DNA of 64,000 bases from JAGXFP01 sp039714535 (GCA_039714535.1 JBDLJC010000011.1:1-64000), one strand, 5' to 3'; positions 7,828 through 19,820 are shown, numbered from the stretch's first letter. A program made the numbers and translations. Notes: generated from the sequence alone by a model not told the origin.

Positions 7828-10050
<2,223 letters not shown>

Positions 10051-10074
10051 GTTTTCTATTTCCGATTAATGGGT

Positions 10075-10389
10075 TCAGGCTTTTTCAATGGAACATTTAA
10101 GCGGATGTTCATTTTTGTGGGCCAGATCGTGAACAATGGCGACCTTGGTCTCGGCCATATCTCTGGTAAACACCCCCGCCACCCCATGCCCTTCCTGATG
10201 GACCTTCAACATTATCCGGGTCGCCTCCTGGTCATCTTTATGGAAGACCACCTCCAGAACCATAATTACAAAATCCATCGTGGTGTAATCGTCGTTAAGC
10301 AACAACACCTTGTACATCGGCGGTTCTTCAGTTTTTTGGCGGCTGTCAGCGATGGCCAGCCCTTCATGTTCGTGGCGAGTGTTGCCCAT
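10075..10389 (-). CDS. clpS: ClpS adaptor of the N-end rule
   Basis: A 104-residue adaptor that binds proteins with destabilising N-terminal residues and hands them to ClpA. The core runs from YKVLLLNDDYTTMDFVI (about 26-42) through the helix with VVFHKDDQEATRIML and the conserved HQEGHGVAGVFTRDMAETKV. The first 20 residues are the expected flexible, charged tail. It is directly upstream of clpA and probably co-transcribed. Confidence 0.96.
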   Translation of the reverse strand: MGNTRHEHEGLAIADSRQKTEEPPMYKVLLLNDDYTTMDFVIMVLEVVFHKDDQEATRIMLKVHQEGHGVAGVFTRDMAETKVAIVHDLAHKNEHPLKCSIEKA

Positions 10390-10558
10390 TGTTAATTATC
10401 CCGATCTTGAAGTTTCCCCCTCTGCTTTCGGGAAACTCGCTATATGTTGAAATTGCTTGGATGATAATCGAACTTAATAATCTTGCCCTGCATGGATATC
10501 AACCATCTACCACGAACATAAAGTTTCCATCATTTGGCAGTTTGTCAATAGAGGAGGT

Positions 10559-11962
10559 CTATCGCGGAGCTACCGTCGCCTTGTGCCCCCTAGATGTTCG
10601 GTGCCCCAGCAATTTAAAGAACATGCTCTCCAGGATTATTTTTTCAGGAATAGTGGAACTTTTCAAGCGGTATTCGGTGGCCAGCAGCTCAGACAAAGCC
10701 TTGGTCAGGGTGGAGGTCTGGAATTTTTCCACTTTTCGAAACATCATATACAGGGCATAGGGATGACCTGGCAGATCCTTAGGCCAGTCCGCCTGACCAC
10801 TTTTCAACCGTTCCAGATACCCCCCCTTGAAAGCCGGGAAGGAAAGACCTGGTGAATAGGCGGGATTGTCGAGGTCCCGCATCGAACCGATAATCAGCAT
10901 TTTTTTTAGATGATTACGCAGGGTGGCGATAATTACCAGGGGATGCAGACCGTTCTCCAGAAGACGGCCATTGATGATGAGGGTTGCCGCAAGATCACGG
11001 TTTGAGAAAGCCTCGGAAAGTTCATAGACCGCCTCTTCTCTGGTGCGACCGATGACCTCGTTGAGATCGTCTACGGTTATCTTCTGCCGCCCTTCGGTAT
11101 AGAGGGCCAGTTTTTCACTCTCAAGGGCGGCGGCCACCGGATGAAAACCGACCCGCTCCAGAAAGATCTCCATAGCCCGGGGTTCCATCTTCTTGTTTGA
11201 CTCGGCCAAGGTTCTGCGGACAATCTCGGTCAGCACCTCTTTTTGGGAGTCAGCGGCCGCCTTATTAGTACCGGTATCGACCGACAGATCGAGTACCGAG
11301 CCCTGTTTAGCGAGGTATTTGTAGAATTTTTTGCGTTTGTCGGCAGCATCGGTAACCAGGATAAGGATATTACCGCTCGGCAACCCCTCGTCAAAGGCCT
11401 TGCTGTAAAGATCGGTGATATTCTGACCCCCAGGCACCACCGTTGCTTCATTGGTAGACCCAGTTTTTTCCAGAACCTCACCTGCCCAGGCCAGACTACC
11501 TTGGGGTCGGGCAAAGCCCAGTTTATTTTTCCAAGTCGAGCTCGGCAGTTCTTCCAGGTCTGAAGGAGTCATGCCGCCTATATCAAGGATCTGGCGCAGA
11601 TAGCGACCGGCTGCCTCCAGATCATTATTCTGATATTTTTTCACCCCTTTCTCCCAGAGGTTTTTGGCAATCACCTTGGAATGGAGCAGCCGGGAATCCA
11701 TGACCTTAATGACCCGACGCCCCCCAAACAAGCTGTAGGTGCGGAGCTGATTAAGGGTCTTGCCCGGTTCCTCCTGATCGCCATCGACCAAGATCAGACT
11801 ACCGGACCGCAGGCTTTCGTCTGGCAGTAGATGATCCAGAATCTGATCAGCGGCCCGTTGACAGAGATATCGTTCTCCGAATATCAGGTAGATCTGGGTT
11901 GTTTCGCCATTATCGATAGCCTGCAGCAAAGCGGGAAGTTCTTGACGTTTGTAGATGGTCAT
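10559..11962 (-). CDS. holA: DNA polymerase III delta subunit
   Basis: Clamp-loader subunit that opens the beta clamp (DnaN, encoded at 34620). The N-terminal AAA-like domain begins IYLIFGERYLCQRAADQIL, and the family pattern LFGGRRVIKVMD follows; the C-terminal collar domain carries IATLRNHLKKMLII and the LELKxxx-like end. At 467 residues it is about 120 longer than the usual 330-345. The extra part lies at about 108-190, between the RVIKV strand and the GNILILVTDAADKRKKFY segment, and includes a helical, TPR-like stretch (KKYQNNDLEAAGRYLRQIL). The gene stands alone, upstream of clpS on the same strand with 169 bases between. Confidence 0.9.
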   Translation of the reverse strand: MTIYKRQELPALLQAIDNGETTQIYLIFGERYLCQRAADQILDHLLPDESLRSGSLILVDGDQEEPGKTLNQLRTYSLFGGRRVIKVMDSRLLHSKVIAKNLWEKGVKKYQNNDLEAAGRYLRQILDIGGMTPSDLEELPSSTWKNKLGFARPQGSLAWAGEVLEKTGSTNEATVVPGGQNITDLYSKAFDEGLPSGNILILVTDAADKRKKFYKYLAKQGSVLDLSVDTGTNKAAADSQKEVLTEIVRRTLAESNKKMEPRAMEIFLERVGFHPVAAALESEKLALYTEGRQKITVDDLNEVIGRTREEAVYELSEAFSNRDLAATLIINGRLLENGLHPLVIIATLRNHLKKMLIIGSMRDLDNPAYSPGLSFPAFKGGYLERLKSGQADWPKDLPGHPYALYMMFRKVEKFQTSTLTKALSELLATEYRLKSSTIPEKIILESMFFKLLGHRTSRGHKATVAPR

Positions 11963-12128
11963 AATTTATCAAAATACACGGTTTGGAATTTTTTAAAATG
12001 GTTAAAAGAAATGATGGAATTGTTATGCTGTAAATAGTCATGTTAAACTGATTATTGGAAAAATGGTGTGGCGATTGCCCGGACCCAGATAAATTGGAAT
12101 TTTTAAAATGGTTCTGGACTCTGTTCTG

Positions 12129-12240
12129 TACCCCCTTTAGGGGTATAAGTGCCTTAACAGGAGAGTGTAACTCTTGAAAATAATTTAACTTTTTAATTTA
12201 TTGCCATAAAAACCACGAAATTAACTGCTAAGGCACTAAA
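12129..12240 (+). repeat. Short inverted-repeat element, copy 1
   Basis: Begins with a TACCCC/GGGGTA hairpin (12129-12145) and TAAGTGCCTTAAC (12146-12158), and ends with TAAGGCACTAA (12229-12239), which is the reverse complement of the start with one change. The 70-base interior is AT-rich and non-coding. A second copy with the same C4/G4 hairpin and the identical 13-base start lies at 38298-38405. It fills most of the gap between holA and the SDR gene (11963-12261), in which I see no gene. Confidence 0.6.
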
Positions 12241-12261
12241 AATCAGGTTATACATCTCATT

Positions 12262-13416
12262 ATGGCTAAAGAAAATTCAAAAAACCCAGCCCAGCGAATT
12301 GGAACGCTGGTCGGCGGTTCCGGCCTGATCGGCGGGGCTCTGATGCATTATTTCAAGACCCATGCCGGCGATGAAATTGATGTCCTTGCCCCAAACAGCA
12401 AGAAACTCAGTCTGCGGGAACCGGATGATATCACAAGATATTTTCGGAAAAATCGGCCCGCTTTCATCATCAATACCGCCATCGCTTCCCTCGACAGCGA
12501 TGCCCAGCTGGCCTTTGAGGTCAATTACCAGGGAGCCATTAATCTGGCCCGGGTGGCTTTGACCCTCGGTATTCCCTACATCCATTTCAGTTCGGCAGCC
12601 ATTATGCCCAATGGCGAAAACCTTGGCGAGGAGGACGTGCTACCCCTGACCGCCGACCTTTCTAATTATGCCAAGTCAAAGCTGATGGCGGAACAAACCC
12701 TTAAGCATATGCACAAGACCATGGGGCTTGATTACACCGCCATTCGGCTGGGAGTGGTTTATGGTAAGCATGACCACAAGATCCAGGGTTTCCAGAGGCT
12801 GTTCTTTTCGATCATGAACCGGGCGATGCTGGTGATGCTCACCAGAAAGGGGGTTCGCCACTCCTATACCCACGCCAAAAAACTGCCGCCTTTTATCCAT
12901 TATATTCTCGACAACCGGGCCGAATTTTCGGGGGAAACCTATAATTTTGTTGACCAGGAACCGGTGGAGCTGGCCTGTGTTATTCTGACGATCAAACGGT
13001 ATCTGGAGCTTGGTATTCCCAAGAAAATTTTTCTGCCCTACCCGCTGGCAAGACTGGCCCGACATGGCCTGGAGCTGGTGGTAAAGGTGCTCAGCCGGAT
13101 CGGGGTGGAGGCCAGAATGCCTGGCGAGCTGATGTTTTTGGAAAATTTTTACAAGACCCAGACCCTTTCCGCCGCCCAGTTGCTTAATTCAAGCTACCGG
13201 GATCCAGTCGGGGACAAGGTAACGGTTTACAGCAAACTGCCCGATATGATCGAATACTATCTGACTCGCTGGGAGCACTTGAATCTCATCTCTTCATACA
13301 ACCGTGAAGTTTTTGATCCCATCCACAGAGTAGAGGTGTTTGAGGATGACCCTGGCCGCCTTCTGGAGACTATGAAAAATGATAGTTTAGAGCGGTTCCC
13401 CGGCTTGGAAGATTAA
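12262..13416 (+). CDS. NAD-dependent epimerase/dehydratase (extended SDR)
   Basis: A 384-residue extended short-chain dehydrogenase/reductase. The Rossmann loop GGSGLIGG (18-25) lies near the N-terminus, INTAIASLDSD (70-80) matches the N-x-A region and the YAKSK motif (136-140) supplies the catalytic Tyr and Lys. The C-terminal 100 residues are specific and not recognised. Similar proteins act on nucleotide sugars or other hydroxyl groups; the substrate cannot be told from sequence. Its TAA stop overlaps the ATG of the endonuclease IV gene (TAATG), so the two are translationally coupled, an odd partnership for a sugar enzyme. Confidence 0.85.
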   Translation: MAKENSKNPAQRIGTLVGGSGLIGGALMHYFKTHAGDEIDVLAPNSKKLSLREPDDITRYFRKNRPAFIINTAIASLDSDAQLAFEVNYQGAINLARVALTLGIPYIHFSSAAIMPNGENLGEEDVLPLTADLSNYAKSKLMAEQTLKHMHKTMGLDYTAIRLGVVYGKHDHKIQGFQRLFFSIMNRAMLVMLTRKGVRHSYTHAKKLPPFIHYILDNRAEFSGETYNFVDQEPVELACVILTIKRYLELGIPKKIFLPYPLARLARHGLELVVKVLSRIGVEARMPGELMFLENFYKTQTLSAAQLLNSSYRDPVGDKVTVYSKLPDMIEYYLTRWEHLNLISSYNREVFDPIHRVEVFEDDPGRLLETMKNDSLERFPGLED

Positions 13417-14267
13417 TGCCTTTATTCGGGGCGCATATGTCGATCAGCGGCGGGCTGCGGTTGGCCTTTGATCGATTGGCCGCAGTTGATGGCGAGGCCC
13501 TGCAGATATTTACCGCCAACCAGAGGCAATGGCAGCCGAAACTACCCGATGAGCAGGAGATCGGGCTTTTCAGGGAAATGCGGCGATCCTTGGCCGGAAT
13601 CCCGGTGGCTTCCCACGATTCCTATCTGATCAACCTCGCTTCACCCAAACCGGAAACCGAGAAAAAATCCATAACGGCTTTAGCCGAGGAGTTGCGCCGC
13701 TGTGCGGCCCTTGGGGTGGAATATGTGGTGATGCACCCCGGTGCACATCTTGGTAAGGAAATAGCGGCGGGGATCACCCGGTTCACCGCCAATCTGGACC
13801 GGGCCTTCAAAGAGGCCGCAATTGGCAGGGAGGTCATGGTTTTGCTGGAAACCACCGCCGGCCAGGGCACCAGCCTGGGCGCTGATTTCGCCGAACTGGC
13901 AAAGATTATCGCCGGTTCAATGTTTTCACCGCAGTTGGGGGTCTGTTTTGATACATGTCATGTGTTTGCCGCCGGTTATGATCTCAGAACCCCCGCGGCC
14001 TACCAAAAAACCATGGCCGAATTTGAGCGAGTAGTCGGTCTTGACCGGCTCAAGTTTTTCCATCTCAACGACTCAAAGAAGGAACTGGGCAGCCGGGTTG
14101 ACCGCCATGCTCATATCGGCCAGGGACGGATCGGGGTGGAGGGCTTCAGGTTGCTGGTCAATGATCCCCGTTTTAGTGAGCACCCGATGGTTCTGGAAAC
14201 CCCCAAGTCGGAAGATATGCACGAAGATAAAGAGAATTTACAACTACTGAGAAGTCTCCTTGCATAA
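13416..14267 (+). CDS. nfo: Deoxyribonuclease IV (AP endonuclease)
   Basis: Zn-dependent endonuclease IV that cuts 5' to abasic sites in base excision repair. The 283-residue TIM-barrel protein begins LFGAHMSISGGL and carries the metal-site motifs VVMHPGAHLG, LLETTAGQG, CFDTCHVFAAGYD, FHLNDSK, DRHAHIGQG and LETP in family order. Full length. It starts on the last base of the SDR stop codon and has no separate ribosome site, so expression depends on the upstream gene. Confidence 0.95.
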   Translation: MPLFGAHMSISGGLRLAFDRLAAVDGEALQIFTANQRQWQPKLPDEQEIGLFREMRRSLAGIPVASHDSYLINLASPKPETEKKSITALAEELRRCAALGVEYVVMHPGAHLGKEIAAGITRFTANLDRAFKEAAIGREVMVLLETTAGQGTSLGADFAELAKIIAGSMFSPQLGVCFDTCHVFAAGYDLRTPAAYQKTMAEFERVVGLDRLKFFHLNDSKKELGSRVDRHAHIGQGRIGVEGFRLLVNDPRFSEHPMVLETPKSEDMHEDKENLQLLRSLLA

Positions 14268-14399
14268 CGGCTGTTGTCTGCTCGAAACAGGCAGAGCAAT
14301 TTTGCTGACGATGGCTTAGACAAGCAATTTTAATCTAGCGAAACATCTATCTTACCAATCAGGCGATTTTGCCAATCCATAAATAAATTCGAGTTTATC

Positions 14400-16217
14400 T
14401 TGATGCCCAGAACACCAGCAAATACACTTAAGCAGATCTTCGGTTATAAAGATTTCAGGCCATATCAACAAGAGATCATCGAAACCCTGATTGGCGGCCA
14501 AGACCTGTTTGTGCTAATGCCCACCGGCGGCGGCAAGTCCCTCTGCTACCAGATCCCAGCCCTGCACAGGCCGGGCGTTGCCATTGTGGTCTCCCCCCTC
14601 ATCTCGTTGATGAAAGACCAGGTTGACGCCCTGACCGCAAATGGCGTAGAGGCCGCGTTCTACAACTCTTCCCTGAAAGCACCAGAGGCCCGCCAAACCC
14701 TGGCCCGCCTGCATGACAACAGCCTTGATCTCCTCTATGTCGCCCCCGAACGGTTAATGAGCGACTCCTTCATTGAGCGGTTGCAGAATATTGATATTGC
14801 CCTGTTTGCCATTGATGAGGCCCATTGCATCTCCCAGTGGGGCCACGATTTCAGACCGGAATATCGCCAACTCAGCCGGTTGCGAGGGCTTCTGCCCGGC
14901 CCGCCGATAATTGCCCTGACCGCCACCGCCGAACCCCACACCAGGGAAGATATCTTAAAGGGGCTGAGTCTGACTTCCGCCCGGACCTTTGTTACCGGCT
15001 TTGACCGCCCCAATATACGTTACACCGTGGTCGACAAGGCAAAACCGGCCGCCCAGCTCAGGGATTTTCTGGCAGCCCGCCCCGGTGATCCGGGTATTGT
15101 CTATGCCCTGAGCCGCAAACGGGTCGAAGCAATTACCAGTGACCTTAACCAGGCCGGAATTAGTGCCGTTGCCTATCACGCCGGGCTTGCCGATACGGTG
15201 CGCCAAGAGGCACAGAATAGTTTCCAGCACGATGATGTTCAGGTGGTAGTCGCCACTGTCGCCTTTGGCATGGGGATAGACAAGTCCAACGTTCGCTTCG
15301 TGGTCCACTATGATCTGCCCAAAAACATCGAAAGTTATTACCAGGAAACAGGCCGGGCCGGACGGGACGGCTTGAGCGCCGAAGCCCTGCTGCTCTTTGG
15401 TTATGGAGATATCGCCATTGCCCGGGGCCTGATCGAAAAAGGCTACAACCAGGAACGCAAACGCATCGAACTCCATAAACTCAACAGCATGGTCGCCTTT
15501 GGCGAGGCCCAGACCTGCCGCCGCCAGATTCTGCTGGGCTATTTTGGCGATCAACTAGGTGAGCCCTGCGGCAACTGCGATATCTGCCTTAATCCACCGC
15601 AGCAGATCGAGGTAACCGAAGAGGCGCGCAAGGCCCTGTCCTGTGTCTACCGGGTCGGGCAGCGGTTCGGCCTGGGTTATATCATCGAAGTATTACGCGG
15701 TTCAAAAAACCAGCGCTTGCTTAAGCTTGGCCACGACCGGCTTTCCACCTATGGGATAGGCGCGGACCAGCCCCGTGATTTCTGGTCGGCCCTGCTGCGG
15801 CATCTGATTAACCAGGGATTTCTCTGCCAGGATATTGCCAACTATTCAGTTCTTACCCTGACCAAAGAGGCAGGGCCGCTGCTTAAGGGCGAACAGACCC
15901 TGACTATGCCAAAACCAAGAATCAGGACCACTGCCAAAAAAGCAAAGGCCAAAGCCAAACCCATTGGCGACCTTAAATACGACCAGAACCTTTTTGAGAA
16001 ACTGCGGGAATTACGCAAGAAGATAGCCGCAGAGCAAGGGGTGCCCCCCTTTGTGGTCTTCAGTGACGCAAGTCTGGCGGAAATGGCTGCGGTCCGCCCC
16101 CAGGACAATGGGGCCATGCTGACCATAACCGGCGTCGGCAAACACAAACTGGAACATTACGGGGCTCGCTTCCTTAAGGTATTACAGATGCCAAGGAGTG
16201 GGGCAAGACCCAACTAA
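14400..16217 (+). CDS. recQ: ATP-dependent DNA helicase RecQ
   Basis: 3'-5' DNA helicase of recombination repair. The 605-residue protein shows Walker A PTGGGKS (41-47), DEAH (139-142), SALTATAEP (motif III), the helicase C-terminal motif HYDLPKNIESYYQETGRAGRDG, the zinc-binding cluster (CRRQ, then CGNCDIC at about 395) and a C-terminal HRDC domain (about 525-600). All core domains are present. A lysine-rich linker (AKKAKAKAKP) joins the winged-helix and HRDC domains. It stands alone, 132 bases after nfo; the gap holds no gene. Confidence 0.96.
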   Translation: MMPRTPANTLKQIFGYKDFRPYQQEIIETLIGGQDLFVLMPTGGGKSLCYQIPALHRPGVAIVVSPLISLMKDQVDALTANGVEAAFYNSSLKAPEARQTLARLHDNSLDLLYVAPERLMSDSFIERLQNIDIALFAIDEAHCISQWGHDFRPEYRQLSRLRGLLPGPPIIALTATAEPHTREDILKGLSLTSARTFVTGFDRPNIRYTVVDKAKPAAQLRDFLAARPGDPGIVYALSRKRVEAITSDLNQAGISAVAYHAGLADTVRQEAQNSFQHDDVQVVVATVAFGMGIDKSNVRFVVHYDLPKNIESYYQETGRAGRDGLSAEALLLFGYGDIAIARGLIEKGYNQERKRIELHKLNSMVAFGEAQTCRRQILLGYFGDQLGEPCGNCDICLNPPQQIEVTEEARKALSCVYRVGQRFGLGYIIEVLRGSKNQRLLKLGHDRLSTYGIGADQPRDFWSALLRHLINQGFLCQDIANYSVLTLTKEAGPLLKGEQTLTMPKPRIRTTAKKAKAKAKPIGDLKYDQNLFEKLRELRKKIAAEQGVPPFVVFSDASLAEMAAVRPQDNGAMLTITGVGKHKLEHYGARFLKVLQMPRSGARPN

Positions 16218-16402
16218 GGAATTTGAGGAACGGTGCTTCACGCAGAAAGCCCGTAGCCTCGAAAGCACCAGATAGGGGAGGGTGAAAAACTGCCATTATC
16301 ACGCTATCCACCCTATGCGCCGCTTGACTCAATAACCGCCTCAATGGAGCGAGCCCCGAACTTGTATTTGGCAAGCGGAGGATGGTCCACCGCACGGGAT
16401 TT

Positions 16403-17002
16403 CTAAATACGGGGCGGCCCATTGACGATCATCTCGGCAATGGTCATCTTGATCCGGGGCCTAGCCCTGCCGGTTGCCTCGATAAGCTGTCGCTCCAGAT
16501 CGGCCAGCTCCCGATACAGCTCGGTCCGGTCGACCTCCGGTACCTTTTCTCGTCCAACAGTCAATTCCTGACAGCGGAAACAGCCGGGAAACTGCATGGT
16601 TTGACCATCGGGCCGGGTGATTTTGGCTGGCACCCCATGCATCCGGCAGATCATCAACCGATGCTGATAAAGACCGCAAAGACCGGCATCGTTCAGGGGG
16701 CACATGATCTGAGGCCGCTCGCCCTTGGCCATACTTCCGGTAGCTTCAGTCAGATAGCTCTTAGCCCGGTCCTTGATCTTTTGCAGCGAGTCAGGGGGCA
16801 GCTCCTGCAAGCCCTGCCATAGATAGGCCCATTCGAGAAGGGTGTGATGGAGAAAGAAACTGTCGCAACAGTTATCCGGACAGCCCTCGCAGGTAAAAGC
16901 CAGTTCACCGGCAACCAGATCATAGGCCCCGGCCATCCGCTTATAGAGATCAGCCAGCCGCGCCGCCAGTTCTACAGAAAGAATGTTTTCACTCATCAGC
17001 AT
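16403..17002 (-). CDS. YkgJ-family cysteine cluster protein
   Basis: A 199-residue protein with a cysteine cluster: CEGCPDNCC (about 33-41), then CPLNDAGLCGLYQHRLMICRMHG and a later CFRC. Such spacing is typical of the YkgJ / Fe-S or zinc cluster family (PF03692-like), whose function is largely unknown; a metal site is likely. Followed on the minus strand by a short in-frame-looking tail (HPPLAKYKFGARSIEAVI, about 16315-16385) in a separate frame, which could be the stump of another gene. The 185-base gap to recQ holds nothing else. Confidence 0.8.
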   Translation of the reverse strand: MLMSENILSVELAARLADLYKRMAGAYDLVAGELAFTCEGCPDNCCDSFFLHHTLLEWAYLWQGLQELPPDSLQKIKDRAKSYLTEATGSMAKGERPQIMCPLNDAGLCGLYQHRLMICRMHGVPAKITRPDGQTMQFPGCFRCQELTVGREKVPEVDRTELYRELADLERQLIEATGRARPRIKMTIAEMIVNGPPRI

Positions 17003-17096
17003 CTTTTATGTTAGATTTACCTAAGGTATTCAAAATCGAATTAAATTTTCACAGGATAATACTTTATCATCAATTAAAAGCCAATAAGGGTCGAAG

Positions 17097-18455
17097 ATGA
17101 CTAATAAAAAGCTGACCTGTTTCAAGGCCTACGACATTCGGGGCAGATTGCCGGATGAACTTAACGAAGGGCTGGCCGAACGGATCGGCCGGGCCTGCGG
17201 CGAATTCCTGAAGCCGCGCAAAATGGTGGTCGGTCATGACATTCGTCTTTCCAGCCCGGCCCTGGCCGCAGCCGTTAGCAAGGGGTTGCTCGCATCAGGG
17301 GCTGATGTGATCGATATCGGCCTGTGCGGCACCGAAGAAGTCTACTTCGCCACCAGCCACCTCAAGGCCGATGGCGGCATCATGGTCACCGCCAGCCATA
17401 ATCCAGCTGATTATAACGGCATGAAACTGGTCAGGGCCGAGTCCCGGCCAATCAGCGGCGACACCGGCTTGAACGAAATCGAAAAACTGGCGGCAACCGG
17501 GAACTTCAAAGGGTCGACTAAACCGGGTGCATTGCAGCACTACGACAACCGTCCCGCCTTTATCAAACATTTGCTCAGCTACATCAAGACCGATTCCCTG
17601 AAACCGCTGAAGATCGTGGTTAATGGCGGTAATGGCTGCGCCGGACCGATGCTTGACGCCCTGGCTGAACATCTGCCTTTCACCCTGGTCAGGATCCACC
17701 ATCAACCGGACGGTACCTTCCCCAACGGCATCCCCAACCCCCTGCTGCCCGACAACCGGGAAGCCACCGCCTTGGCGGTCCGCGAAAACCACGCTGATCT
17801 GGGTATCGCCTGGGATGGTGACTTTGACCGCTGTTTTATGTTTGATGAGAACGGTCGTTTTATCGAAGGTTATTACATGGTCGGCCTGCTGGCCAAAGCG
17901 ATCCTAGCCAATAATCCCGGCCGGAAAATCATCCACGACCCGCGCCTGGTCTGGAATACCGAGAAAATCGTTACCGAAGCCGGCGGCACCCCGGTCATGA
18001 GTGTCACAGGTCACGCCTTCATCAAGGAACGCATGCGCGAGGAAAATGCCATCTACGGCGGCGAAATGAGCGCCCATCATTATTTTCGCGACTTCTCGTA
18101 CTGCGATTCCGGAATGATCCCCTGGCTGCTGGTGACCGAAATTATCTCCAAAACAGAAAAAAAGTTATCGGAATTGGTTGATACGATGATCGAAGACTTC
18201 CCGGTCAGTGGCGAGATCAACAGCCGGGTAGCCGACCCGGACCTGGTCATCAGGAAGATCGAAAAACTCTGTGCCGGAGAAAAAGGAACGAGTGACTACA
18301 CCGACGGCTTCAGCTTTGCAACCGCCACCTACCGGCTCAACATCCGCAAATCAAATACGGAACCTCTACTGCGGCTCAATGTCGAAACCCGTGGCGACAA
18401 GGAACTGCTGGAGCAGAAGACCGCGGAATTACTGGCATTGATCAGAACCCCGTAA
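17097..18455 (+). CDS. Phosphomannomutase/phosphoglucomutase
   Basis: Alpha-D-phosphohexomutase that moves phosphate between C1 and C6 of mannose or glucose phosphates, supplying sugar nucleotides for envelope polysaccharides. The 452-residue protein has the phosphoserine loop TASHNPADYNGMK (98-110, Ser100), the metal loop DGDFDR (240-245), the sugar-specificity loop GGEMSAHHYF (about 321-330) and the phosphate-binding RKSNTEPLLRLNVE near the C-terminus. GEMSAHHYF is the AlgC/ManB dual-specificity type. Single gene with an AGGG ribosome site. Confidence 0.95.
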   Translation: MTNKKLTCFKAYDIRGRLPDELNEGLAERIGRACGEFLKPRKMVVGHDIRLSSPALAAAVSKGLLASGADVIDIGLCGTEEVYFATSHLKADGGIMVTASHNPADYNGMKLVRAESRPISGDTGLNEIEKLAATGNFKGSTKPGALQHYDNRPAFIKHLLSYIKTDSLKPLKIVVNGGNGCAGPMLDALAEHLPFTLVRIHHQPDGTFPNGIPNPLLPDNREATALAVRENHADLGIAWDGDFDRCFMFDENGRFIEGYYMVGLLAKAILANNPGRKIIHDPRLVWNTEKIVTEAGGTPVMSVTGHAFIKERMREENAIYGGEMSAHHYFRDFSYCDSGMIPWLLVTEIISKTEKKLSELVDTMIEDFPVSGEINSRVADPDLVIRKIEKLCAGEKGTSDYTDGFSFATATYRLNIRKSNTEPLLRLNVETRGDKELLEQKTAELLALIRTP

Positions 18456-18764
18456 CCCATCGCCAAAAGTGGTAACCCCTAAGAAGATAGATATTATTAC
18501 TTCCTGAATCCACATTCCAGGCCCTTCGGGTCAAGCGGCACAGCCACATTCGGGGTCTTCCTGCGATCGCTTACCTGCGGCACCGGCAACCCTTTAATAT
18601 CACAGCATAATAGCCGGGTGAGCAAGTCACACTGCTATCAAAATCGGTAAGACCATTACATATGTATGCCTACATCACACATATCAACACATAATGTTTC
18701 TTACAACCATCCCACCATCCCATTTTTTTTGACTGTATGAAGTAATATTGTATTATTCACTTAT
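18456..18764. other. Intergenic gap (309 bp)
   Basis: No gene seen. The right end holds the promoter of the barrel gene (18729-18756). The rest has no repeat or terminator that I can support. Confidence 0.5.
18729..18756 (+). promoter_or_regulatory. Predicted promoter of the barrel-protein gene
   Basis: TTGACT (18729-18734), 16 bases, TATTAT (18751-18756), nine bases before the ATG at 18765. The very short leader leaves little room for a ribosome site, so either the transcript is nearly leaderless or the true start is one of the downstream ATGs (18774 or 18777). Confidence 0.4.
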
Positions 18765-19820
18765 ATGTCAAAAATGATGGCGGCCAACAACCCTGCAAAG
18801 ACTTCAGCGATTTTCAGATCAATCCTTACGACCATTATGGCCGTTTGTCTTGTTTTGCATTCAGGTCCAGCCTGGGGGGGGCATCAGCAGGAACCCTATA
18901 ATAGTCAGCAGGTAGAAACAGGTACATTCATGAGCTTCGTGGACAAGTATCACTCTTATCTGCTTGACAGGGTCAACCAACCGGCAGTCTGGTTCGATAA
19001 TTTTTTCGGCGATCCCAGAACAGATGATGAAGAACTGCCGACATCTTTTGTCAGATTACGCATCTCGGCCCGCTACACGGAAGGAGAGAGGTTCAGATTT
19101 CCAGTCCGCATCCGGGCCAACATCAAGCTGCCGCGGGCAAGCCGTAAACTGAGGCTAATCGTAGTCGGTGAAAATGAAGACGAATTACTAATAGCACGAC
19201 CTGGGGATGACTCGGCCAACGCAACCGGAGAGACACTAGATGAAGAACGAAGCAGCGTCGGTCTTAGGTATACTTTCTATAAAACGCTTCGCTCCAAACT
19301 TCATTTCGGTGGCGGCACCCGCAACCTCTCGCCTTTTGAGTATTATGTTCGGGTTAGCTACCGGCGCCTGATCCATATAGGCGAGGAAAATATTATCAGA
19401 TTCAAGCAAAGCGGTTTCTGGAACTCCCTTGACGGTTTCGGGGAAACCAGTCGCCTTGATCTGGAAAGGGCCCTTGCCCATGAAATTACCGGCCGGCTGA
19501 GCCTGTTCGGTACCTATTATGATTCCGATCCAAATACCGAAACAAACAATGGCTTGAACTGGGGTGTCGAGACCAGCTTTTTTAAGCATTTAACAACTAA
19601 GACCGCCGCTTCCCTCGACCTTGGAGCTTACGGAGTTACCAGACCTGCTAGCGAAACAACTAACTACAGAATAGCCAGCCGCATAAGGACAAACACCCTT
19701 CGCCCCTGGCTGTTTTTCGAAATCGAGCCAGGAGTCACCTTCCTCACACCTGAAACCGATAAAAAGCAAGCTGTGGGAACGATTACGATCATGATGGAAA
19801 TTCAGTTCGCCGCCACCTGA
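18765..19820 (+). CDS. Predicted outer-membrane beta-barrel protein
   Basis: A 351-residue exported protein of no family I can name. A signal peptide is clear (hydrophobic 19-31, cleavage expected after PAWG near 38). The mature part begins with a conserved-looking block (FVDKYHSYLLDRVNQPAVWFDNFFGDPR) and then alternates polar and hydrophobic residues in strand-like runs (VGLRYTFYKTLRSKLHFGGGTR, YYVRVSYRRLIHIG, FLTPETDKKQAVGTITIMMEIQFAAT), consistent with a membrane barrel. It is monocistronic with its own promoter. Transport or surface function is inferred only. Confidence 0.65.
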   Translation: MSKMMAANNPAKTSAIFRSILTTIMAVCLVLHSGPAWGGHQQEPYNSQQVETGTFMSFVDKYHSYLLDRVNQPAVWFDNFFGDPRTDDEELPTSFVRLRISARYTEGERFRFPVRIRANIKLPRASRKLRLIVVGENEDELLIARPGDDSANATGETLDEERSSVGLRYTFYKTLRSKLHFGGGTRNLSPFEYYVRVSYRRLIHIGEENIIRFKQSGFWNSLDGFGETSRLDLERALAHEITGRLSLFGTYYDSDPNTETNNGLNWGVETSFFKHLTTKTAASLDLGAYGVTRPASETTNYRIASRIRTNTLRPWLFFEIEPGVTFLTPETDKKQAVGTITIMMEIQFAAT

